A stretch of 7,214 nucleotides of DNA from an uncultured Clostridiaceae bacterium. Lineage in GTDB: Bacteria; Bacillota; Clostridia; TANB77; CAG-508. Under the pieces are notes generated by a model. It was not told the DNA's origin. It worked only from the letters and a program-made list of their open reading frames with translations, and did not search any database. The translations under genes were made by a program, and so were the position numbers. Positions 1 to 5,297 of this stretch are shown here, piece after piece (the stretch's first letter is position 1; each line of letters begins with the position of its first letter). The stretch lies in contig CATZDQ010000085.1 in the NCBI GenBank assembly GCA_958417695.1, positions 1 to 7,214 on the forward strand, written 5' to 3'.

Positions 1-69
1 AACAGATAATGCCATCACAAATACAATAACAGCAAAGGCTATGATTATAGCATCTACAGCATTTTCCAT
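1..69 (-). CDS. Start of a fifth pilin-like protein (MENAVDA variant), 3'-truncated by the window edge
   Basis: The ATG at 67-69 follows AAAGGATGAG at 7-10 bases. Only 23 codons are visible: MENAVDAIIIAFAVIVFV and then a few more hydrophobic residues. It shares MENA and the length and placement of the hydrophobic helix with the MENASKA proteins, but carries an Asp at position 6 where they have Lys. It probably belongs to a second subgroup, perhaps a minor subunit. The part after the membrane segment, which would test this, lies outside the window. Confidence 0.6.
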   Translation of the reverse strand, partial: MENAVDAIIIAFAVIVFVMALSV

Positions 70-93
70 ATACACTCATCCTTTTTACTTATT

Positions 94-507
94 TTATTTT
101 CCTGATGCCACTTCTATCGTAATATCATTAATATGTCCGGTATTAGCGTCATAAGCTGCTGTTAAATTATAAGTATATCCTGCTTTAATTTCTTTTAATG
201 CAGTTTGTAAATCAGCTGTTGCGCTTTTTCCACCGATTTTAACTAATAAACTTTCATCTGATTGATTAGAAGTATTGTGTTGAATAACCGTATTATATAA
301 TTGTCTTACCATTGTTCCTTTGATATTATCTCCTAAATAAGATGTAAATTTAGAATTGAAAGCGATTGCTTCCTGTGATTCGATAGCTCTTGCAGCATCT
401 TGTGATGGGTTAGATGCCATATTAAATACAGCCATACCTAAACCAATAATTAAAATTGCTAATATAATTGCTCCTGCGATAATTAATGCTTTTGATGCAT
501 TCTCCAT
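94..507 (-). CDS. Pilin-like single-span protein, MENASKA group (137 residues, smallest complete copy)
   Basis: The ATG at 505-507 follows a perfect AAAGGAGG at 9 bases, one of the best ribosome sites in the window, which could mean high expression. It starts MENASKALIIAGA, with a membrane helix at about 6-29 and an Ala-rich helix to about 48. Then come F50-N51-S-K-F54-T-S-Y57 and DNIKGTMVRQLYNTVIQHN (60-78), matching the paralogues. The short C-terminal domain ends in AYDANTGHINDITIEV (118-133), a counterpart of the YD-x-x-TG-x-I motif in the 210-residue copy. Unlike the other three complete proteins it has no cysteine. Its small size and strong ribosome site make it a reasonable candidate for the major subunit, but this is inference. 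The next gene starts 24 bases downstream. Confidence 0.66.
   Translation of the reverse strand: MENASKALIIAGAIILAILIIGLGMAVFNMASNPSQDAARAIESQEAIAFNSKFTSYLGDNIKGTMVRQLYNTVIQHNTSNQSDESLLVKIGGKSATADLQTALKEIKAGYTYNLTAAYDANTGHINDITIEVASGK
487..507 (-). repeat. 21-base identical 5' coding segment, copy in the gene at 94-507
   Basis: The first seven codons (MENASKA) are identical base for base to those at 1605-1625 and 2259-2279, including every synonymous position. The genes diverge strongly soon afterwards. Confidence 0.85.
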
Positions 508-543
508 AATAAATTTCCTCCTTTAAAATTATATATTTTTTTG

Positions 544-576
544 AACATGAAAGGAATTTCCTCTTTCGTTCATGTT
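544..576 (-). other. Imperfect stem-loop upstream of the pilin-like gene at 94-507
   Basis: Outer arms AACATGAA and TTCATGTT (8 bp) enclose a shorter AGGA/TCCT stem with a 3-base loop and a 6-base bulge; an alternative pairing is also possible. It starts right after the stop of 580-1008. On the transcribed strand it is followed by an A-rich run rather than a T run, so it is not a standard terminator. Its core, AGGA-AAT-TCCTTT, resembles that of the hairpin at 2304-2328 (AGGA-TAT-TCCTTT). Confidence 0.45.
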
Positions 577-579
577 TAA

Positions 580-1008
580 CTATATTTGGTCGAATCGTAA
601 ATAGGCAATGCGTTTTGTCTTGGTATGGTAACTTTTATCCACACACTGAAATACCATATTCCCATAATTCTTTACAAATTGTTCTATACCGGCTTTTTGT
701 ATATTTTCCATTGAAAACAATTTGTCCGATTCTAAAAATTGAATATCGATTTTGATAGAAGTTTCTTGATTTTCTATATAAAATCCTTTTTCATCTTTGT
801 CTACTTGGTTTTTCTCATTTTGGTCCATTGCCTTATTCATTAAAGTTAGCAGACTAGAACCTAAAATAGGATTCGTTGTATAACTTTCCAATTCGCGATT
901 TAGTTCCTCTGCCCTTAATGCCATCTTTCGATAGTTCCAATAAGTAAAAGTAATGATAATTACCACAATAGCAATGATGGCTACTAAAATAAAAAATGGT
1001 TTTTTCAT
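580..1008 (-). CDS. Membrane-anchored pilin-like protein with a divergent N-terminus (142 residues)
   Basis: The ATG at 1006-1008 follows AGAGGAAG at about 9 bases. It begins MKKPFF with a membrane helix at about 5-23, so its N-terminus differs from the MENASKA proteins. After the membrane it carries L36-N37-x-x-L40-x-x-Y43 and ILGSSLLTLMNKAMDQN (48-64). From the Tyr onward this aligns without gaps over 22 positions with the 210-residue paralogue, with 10 identities. Its C-terminus, VFQCVDK (119-125) followed by TKRIAYLRFD (131-140), is the counterpart of the FKC...GRI...FE motif, with Cys122 its only cysteine. It may be a minor subunit or an adaptor of the same assembly. A true pilin-like role is an inference. 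It lies in the middle of the pilin-like gene run, with a possible promoter of its own upstream. Confidence 0.62.
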   Translation of the reverse strand: MKKPFFILVAIIAIVVIIITFTYWNYRKMALRAEELNRELESYTTNPILGSSLLTLMNKAMDQNEKNQVDKDEKGFYIENQETSIKIDIQFLESDKLFSMENIQKAGIEQFVKNYGNMVFQCVDKSYHTKTKRIAYLRFDQI

Positions 1009-1026
1009 ATTTTTGGCTTCCTCTTC

Positions 1027-1055
1027 ATTATAGCATTATTTTATCAATTATGCAA
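1027..1055 (-). promoter_or_regulatory. Possible extended -10 promoter for the gene at 580-1008
   Basis: On the minus strand a TATAAT (1027-1032) is preceded by TGC, making an extended -10. A partial -35, TTGCAT (1050-1055), lies at a 17-base spacing. It sits in the 104-base gap after 1113-1625, the longest intergenic gap in the window. The weak point is that transcription would start about 7 bases downstream, inside the Shine-Dalgarno region of the next gene, leaving a leader of only about a dozen bases. Confidence 0.38.
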
Positions 1056-1112
1056 ATAGTATTTTCTGTATTTTTGACATTTTTTTACTCTGTTCTACTT
1101 TTTATTCATCCT

Positions 1113-1625
1113 CTATTTCACTTCTGTAAAAACGACATAAATCACTCTTTGTGAAAACTCACTGGTTTTAATCTGTGAGCATATAAAATCTTTTGGTTTC
1201 GTTAATTTTCCTTCTTCATCTGCCACTAAACTATTTTCTGCTAAAAAAGCATTATACACATCTTCTTCTTGTTTTTCAAAATTAGCATAAACCTTAGACC
1301 CAGCCTTCACATAAACTTGAACATAATTGCTATGGTCTTTATAACCTGACTCTTCTTGTAAATCATATTTGATATTGTTTTGTTTAGCAAGATTTGCTAC
1401 TGTTACAATATCATGACTAGAAACCATAATTTGCTTACCATCTACATATCCATAATATTTATAAAATTGATTGTTAAACTGTGCTAATTGTCTGTCTTCC
1501 ATCTTTTGCATGGTATCTTGGCTAAAATCCGAAAAAGTTCGAAAGATAGCTACACCAACAGACAAGACCATAACACCGACGATAATACTTGCCGCTATGA
1601 TTAGTGCTTTTGATGCATTCTCCAT
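1113..1625 (-). CDS. Pilin-like single-span protein, MENASKA group (170 residues)
   Basis: The ATG at 1623-1625 lies 21 bases after the previous gene's stop. Its ribosome site (AAAGGATG in a purine-rich stretch) is weaker than those of the neighbouring MENASKA genes. It opens with MENASKALIIAAS, has a membrane helix at about 6-29 and a Gln/Asp/Lys-rich helix to about 48, then F50-N51-N-Q-F54-Y-K-Y57. After a few extra residues comes HDIVTVANLAKQNN (71-84), matching the 'L-x-N-x-x-x-x-N' part of the paralogues. A variable hydrophilic region follows, then FICSQ (147-151) and QRVIYVVF (159-166), the counterpart of the C-terminal FKC/GRI motif of the 210-residue copy. Cys149 is the only cysteine. 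It presumably sits in the same membrane assembly as its neighbours. The role is inferred, not shown. Confidence 0.65.
   Translation of the reverse strand: MENASKALIIAASIIVGVMVLSVGVAIFRTFSDFSQDTMQKMEDRQLAQFNNQFYKYYGYVDGKQIMVSSHDIVTVANLAKQNNIKYDLQEESGYKDHSNYVQVYVKAGSKVYANFEKQEEDVYNAFLAENSLVADEEGKLTKPKDFICSQIKTSEFSQRVIYVVFTEVK
1605..1625 (-). repeat. 21-base identical 5' coding segment, copy in the gene at 1113-1625
   Basis: Same 21 bases as at 487-507 and 2259-2279. The flanking ribosome site differs from the other two copies, so the identity does not extend upstream. Confidence 0.85.
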
Positions 1626-1646
1626 CTTTCATCCTTTCCTTCCTTT

Positions 1647-2279
1647 TTAATTTGTTTCAAATGTCATATTTATAATTCTACCTGTTTTAGAATCATAATC
1701 TATTTTCGTACATTTAAAAATCTTACCTTTAATTTCCACTTGTTCTGCTTTTCTTTGCGTATATTTAGTAATATAATTTTCTATCTCTGCCTGTTTTGTC
1801 TGTGAAATACCTTTATCTGTATACCACTGTAATCTTTCATTCGTACGCATATTAGCCAAATCTCTTACTTTCTTTCCAGAATAGGTATAACCACCAAATG
1901 AAGTAATATCAGTATCTAAGGTAGTTACTATCTCTTTCATTTGTTCAGAAGTATAGGTGGTATTTTTTTCAAAACCACTTATTGCCGTTTTGAAAGTAAC
2001 CGACATTTTCATTTCCTGATATCCTTTTTTATCTGACTCACGCAAATTGTAATCAACTACTTTATTTGCTAAAGATAAAATGTCACTACCATAAATATTA
2101 TCTCTATCATATACCTCAAATTGCTTATTAAACTCTACTGCCTGTTCCTCCTCGGTAAGTCCTGCTTGTGTTCCCTGCAATCCCCTTAAATTATTAAAGA
2201 AAACAACTAAAAGAGAGATGATTAGAACGGCAACGACAATACCACCTGCAATTATCAATGCTTTTGATGCATTCTCCAT
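1647..2279 (-). CDS. Pilin-like single-span protein, MENASKA group (210 residues, largest copy)
   Basis: This is probably a pilin or pseudopilin-type substrate of the upstream assembly genes. The ATG at 2277-2279 follows AAAGGAGG at a 5-base spacing. It starts MENASKALIIAGG, has a membrane helix at about 6-29, then an acidic stretch and F50-N51-x-x-F54-x-x-Y57. This leads into NIYGSDILSLANKVVDYN (61-78). The same layout occurs in the paralogues at 1113-1625 and 94-507. Residues 80-185 are a hydrophilic, presumably extracellular, region found only in this copy at this length. The C-terminus carries FKC (188-190) and DYDSKTGRIINMTFE (194-208), a likely beta-hairpin also echoed in the paralogues. 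Cys190 is its only cysteine. There is no standard prepilin leader. The pilin role is inferred from the helix geometry and the neighbours, as I know of no assigned function for this group. Confidence 0.68.
   Translation of the reverse strand: MENASKALIIAGGIVVAVLIISLLVVFFNNLRGLQGTQAGLTEEEQAVEFNKQFEVYDRDNIYGSDILSLANKVVDYNLRESDKKGYQEMKMSVTFKTAISGFEKNTTYTSEQMKEIVTTLDTDITSFGGYTYSGKKVRDLANMRTNERLQWYTDKGISQTKQAEIENYITKYTQRKAEQVEIKGKIFKCTKIDYDSKTGRIINMTFETN
2259..2279 (-). repeat. 21-base identical 5' coding segment, copy in the gene at 1647-2279
   Basis: Same 21 bases as at 487-507 and 1605-1625. It encodes MENASKA at the start of the largest copy. Confidence 0.85.
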
Positions 2280-2303
2280 ATGTTCCTCCTTTGTGAGCTA
2301 TAC

Positions 2304-2328
2304 TGCCAAAAGGAATATCCTTTTGGCA
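2304..2328 (-). other. Perfect 11-bp stem-loop between the platform gene and the first pilin-like gene
   Basis: The arms TGCCAAAAGGA and TCCTTTTGGCA pair perfectly around a 3-base loop. The element begins 11 bases after the platform gene's TAG and ends before the AAAGGAGG site of the next gene. On the transcribed strand it is followed by GTATAGC, not a run of T, so it is not a standard intrinsic terminator. I infer an mRNA stability or processing element, or a partial attenuator, that could set the pilin-like gene's expression apart from the machinery genes. Confidence 0.6.
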
Positions 2329-2339
2329 ATTTACATTTT

Positions 2340-4421
2340 CTACAATGTTGTAGACATTGAATTCATAGATGTCGTCATACTCGTTAATCCAATAAATACC
2401 AATGGTATAATTAGGTAACCTACGAACAATAGAATCATAGGTGTAAAACCAATTGCTTTTCCAATCATACCTTTTTTAGAAATTAAACGCTCATTAGACT
2501 CTTTTCTTTTTGCTTGATAATAGTCTCTTTCTGTATCCAACTCATCAAAAGCATCTACAATTGGAATTTTTTCTACAGCAGCTTGCATACTTTCTATCAT
2601 ACGTATAAATGGTTGATAAGTAACATCTTCTTTCATAGCCTCCAAAGCTTCCCAAGCACCACTTTCATAGTTGTTTACACACTTAGTAATGGGGTCTTTA
2701 AAGATATTAGAATACCTTTCTAGCCAATCTAAAATAATTTCTACATTCACTCTTTCTATACGCATTAACATTAAGATAATGGTTTGGAATTGCATTACTT
2801 CATCTTCCATTTCCAATTGTCTCATCTTTATCTGGAATTTTAATAGCCAGATTGGTGCCATATAAGCCATCATAGCTAGTACCATAGCGCCTAGTACTTC
2901 TAGCCAGCCTAAGTACTCACTTCTAATGGTAGCAATTTTTTCTAAAATTCTATCTGCTGCAGTTTCTCTTTCTTTATCTGTGCTATCGATATAATCATCA
3001 TTTACCAGACCTCTTTGCATAACACGGACAATATCTTTTTTCTCTACATTTTTATCGTCTTTAAATCTTTTAATATATTGGTTATCTGACTCGGTCACTT
3101 GCATTGCTTTCTTTTTATCTTTAGCCGACATTTCTCCAATAATATTATAGGTCTGTGTCGGGTCTGTATACACATTATTAATGGTAATGGTATGCAATTG
3201 ACTAAATAGAAATACAGAAATGACAAAGGTAGCTACACATAATACAATTCTATTGATATAAATCCACTCAATTTTATCTTTACTAGCAGCTTCTTTCATA
3301 ACGGTCTTTACTTTTCTGCTCTCTTTAGTTCCATCTTTTGGAATAAATAAATCTACAAACTTTTTAATTGGTTTAATGCGATATAGTTTTTCTTGCCAAG
3401 GATTTTCTGTGTTTTTTGTATTCTTGGCTGTTGAACCATTATCTTTTAGTTTTCTAGTTAATATATAACAAATAAACGTAGTTACCAAGATTAAAATTTG
3501 TACTAGCATGCCACCTTTTCCATTATAAAAACTTTCTACAAAGCTAAATTGGGAAATGGCCCAATTCTTAATTGGCTCTAAACATAGCATAGGGACAATT
3601 GCAATAACGGATAAACTTTGAAATACATAATCTAATTTATCTCTTTTTAAAATTTCTAGTTGCATTTCTTGTGTAATATTATTTAAGTTTTTTAAATATA
3701 AAGAGGCACCATCTATCTTTCTATCACCAAATTCTTTTGTTAAATAAGATACACCTGCAAATTCTTTTAAATAGCTATTGGGTGCTACGTCATAATATTT
3801 TTCTAGTTCTGATTCTGGGTCATCCGATATTAAAACTTCATAAATTTTTTCTGCTTGTCTTGCCATTTCTGGGTTGTCATCATCTTGCGCTGTTTGATAA
3901 ATAGCCTCTTCTACCATATTAAATTCATGGTAAGCATGTCGAATTTCAGAGAAGAAATTAATTTGTTGCTTTAACAAATTATTATCAATTTTATCTACTC
4001 TTCCATCTATAAAAGTATCTAATAAAAATAATTCAAAGATTAATAAAATGCTCATTAATAATATATTACTACTAGTTAATGCTACAATTCCGATGGTAAT
4101 AGGAATAATCAGCATAAGTGCCCTAGATAAAATCTTAGAAGCTTGTAATCTAGTTAAATACTCATCATCTATATTGACAATTTCTAGTCTTCTTCTTAAT
4201 TTTAATAAATATCTTTTAATAAAAGGTGTTTTTAAATAAATGACATATAACTTTTGAAAGACAATTTCTGTGGAAAAAGTAGAGGATTTGGTTCCTTGTT
4301 GTAATTGCTCAATATATTTTCTCTCTTTACTATTTTTTCTTAGAACGAAATAGCCGATAATAATGGCAACTAGTAAAATACCACAGCCCATCATTAGGTA
4401 CATAAGCATCTGGTTTGTCAT
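2340..4421 (-). CDS. Fused TadB/TadC-like membrane platform protein with two T2SSF-type halves
   Basis: This 693-residue protein should be the inner-membrane platform on which the ATPase acts; Tad systems usually use two separate proteins, TadB and TadC. The ATG at 4419-4421 follows AAGGAGGTGG. I see eight hydrophobic segments near residues 5-27, 101-117, 118-137, 266-283, 305-322, 389-407, 506-528 and 655-679. Two large cytoplasmic-looking, helix-rich regions of T2SSF character lie at 138-265 and 529-654; the second ends in a membrane segment beginning GFTPMILLFVGYLIIPLVF. The halves are joined by a lysine-rich linker (323-388) and a hydrophilic segment of about 98 residues (408-505). By the positive-inside rule, that segment should face outward. 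The last residues are rich in Ser, Thr and Met. The gene follows the ATPase by 27 bases and precedes the pilin-like genes. The family call is from architecture and context; the sequence is divergent. Confidence 0.75.
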   Translation of the reverse strand: MTNQMLMYLMMGCGILLVAIIIGYFVLRKNSKERKYIEQLQQGTKSSTFSTEIVFQKLYVIYLKTPFIKRYLLKLRRRLEIVNIDDEYLTRLQASKILSRALMLIIPITIGIVALTSSNILLMSILLIFELFLLDTFIDGRVDKIDNNLLKQQINFFSEIRHAYHEFNMVEEAIYQTAQDDDNPEMARQAEKIYEVLISDDPESELEKYYDVAPNSYLKEFAGVSYLTKEFGDRKIDGASLYLKNLNNITQEMQLEILKRDKLDYVFQSLSVIAIVPMLCLEPIKNWAISQFSFVESFYNGKGGMLVQILILVTTFICYILTRKLKDNGSTAKNTKNTENPWQEKLYRIKPIKKFVDLFIPKDGTKESRKVKTVMKEAASKDKIEWIYINRIVLCVATFVISVFLFSQLHTITINNVYTDPTQTYNIIGEMSAKDKKKAMQVTESDNQYIKRFKDDKNVEKKDIVRVMQRGLVNDDYIDSTDKERETAADRILEKIATIRSEYLGWLEVLGAMVLAMMAYMAPIWLLKFQIKMRQLEMEDEVMQFQTIILMLMRIERVNVEIILDWLERYSNIFKDPITKCVNNYESGAWEALEAMKEDVTYQPFIRMIESMQAAVEKIPIVDAFDELDTERDYYQAKRKESNERLISKKGMIGKAIGFTPMILLFVGYLIIPLVFIGLTSMTTSMNSMSTTL

Positions 4422-4448
4422 ATTATTTTAGCCACCTCCTTTTCTTGA

Positions 4449-5297
4449 TTATACTTGTTTTGGTTTTCTACCACGTTTTTTTGGTGCTGCTGTTTCTACT
4501 GTTTTTTGTACTTTATTTTCTGTTTCTACTTCTGCATATCTTGCTATTTTTCTGCCCCAATTTCTTTCTACAAATTTTTGGAACTCTTCTGCATCTGTAT
4601 CATCCATGTTAATAATCATTTCTCTCATATTTTTATCAGAGATAGGATTGGTTAACACATATTCTCCATCATGATACTCTAAAACATTTTGATATTTGTA
4701 TAATTCTCTATTGGTAGATTTAGAGAAATAGTAGGTTGCATTATCAATGAATTTATCCATTTTTCCTTCCATTGTTTTTTCTTTTCTATGGTCAAAAGTG
4801 TATTCATTCTTTTGTTCTACTGGTATACATTCTGTTACTCTTTCTATGTATCTTCTTCCTCTAAAGTCTTTTACTAAGTGAATGTCAAAGTTTAATACTT
4901 GTACTACTTGCTCTTCTGCTGTTCTTTCATCTTTAAACACACCTGCTCTTAACATGGAGTTACGTAGCGCTGTTACTAAGTCTGGAAAAGTCTTCGCATG
5001 GTGCGTAAATAAAGTAAATTTAGAAGCAACCTGTGCAGATTGAATCATCCAAGATGCAACAGGGTCTGTTGCAACCTCACCGATGATATTAACTGAACCA
5101 TCGGTCTTTTTCTGAACATCCAAACATTGTTGTCCAGATACCGTTTCTGTTTCACGCATAGATAAAATGTTTCTGGTTGGATAAATTTTTCTTAAATGAA
5201 GCTCGAAAGCTGTCTCTGTAATACGTAAGTTCATAGTTTCATAAATATTTTCAATCATAGCCATTAACATGGTGGTTTTTCCGGCAACCTTGTTCAC
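4449..5297 (-). CDS. tadA: TadA/CpaF-like secretion ATPase, C-terminal part (continuation after frameshift)
   Basis: This is the catalytic C-terminal half of the ATPase begun at 6429. The open frame can be opened at a GTG (5295-5297), but there is no Shine-Dalgarno site before it and an in-frame TAA lies two codons upstream. I therefore treat it as a continuation whose true coding part starts near 5285. It opens with AGKTT, completing the P-loop GEQG-AGKT. Further on are a glutamate-containing stretch RETETVSG (about 48-55), where the Asp-box would be, IIGEV (71-75) at the Walker B position, and FTHHAK (97-102) at the His-box position. The usual GEVRG is GEVAT here, so the family match is divergent. 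The last residues include KKRGRKPK, a basic tail resembling an AT-hook or simple charged tail. The TAA stop is 27 bases before the platform gene. The enzyme should work with the fused platform protein downstream. Confidence 0.8.
   Translation of the reverse strand: MNKVAGKTTMLMAMIENIYETMNLRITETAFELHLRKIYPTRNILSMRETETVSGQQCLDVQKKTDGSVNIIGEVATDPVASWMIQSAQVASKFTLFTHHAKTFPDLVTALRNSMLRAGVFKDERTAEEQVVQVLNFDIHLVKDFRGRRYIERVTECIPVEQKNEYTFDHRKEKTMEGKMDKFIDNATYYFSKSTNRELYKYQNVLEYHDGEYVLTNPISDKNMREMIINMDDTDAEEFQKFVERNWGRKIARYAEVETENKVQKTVETAAPKKRGRKPKQV

Noticed and set aside
528..533. TATAAT on the minus strand as a promoter for the gene at 94-507
   Set aside because: No -35 match at 16-18 bases, and the start point would fall inside the AAAGGAGG site. 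A chance match is likely in AT-rich DNA.
2304..2328. Intrinsic terminator after the platform gene
   Set aside because: The stem is good but is not followed by a T run on the transcribed strand, and the next gene follows at once with a strong ribosome site.
2218..4655. Several short plus-strand open frames (for example 2218-2418, 2514-2723, 4048-4239, 4415-4612)
   Set aside because: They lie entirely or mostly antisense to well-supported genes, have hydrophobic or low-complexity translations typical of antisense AT-rich frames, and lack family features.
5295..5297. GTG as a genuine start for a separate ATPase gene at 4449-5297
   Set aside because: No ribosome site precedes it, and such a protein would begin in mid P-loop. 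The match to AGKTT after removing one base shows it is a continuation of the upstream frame.
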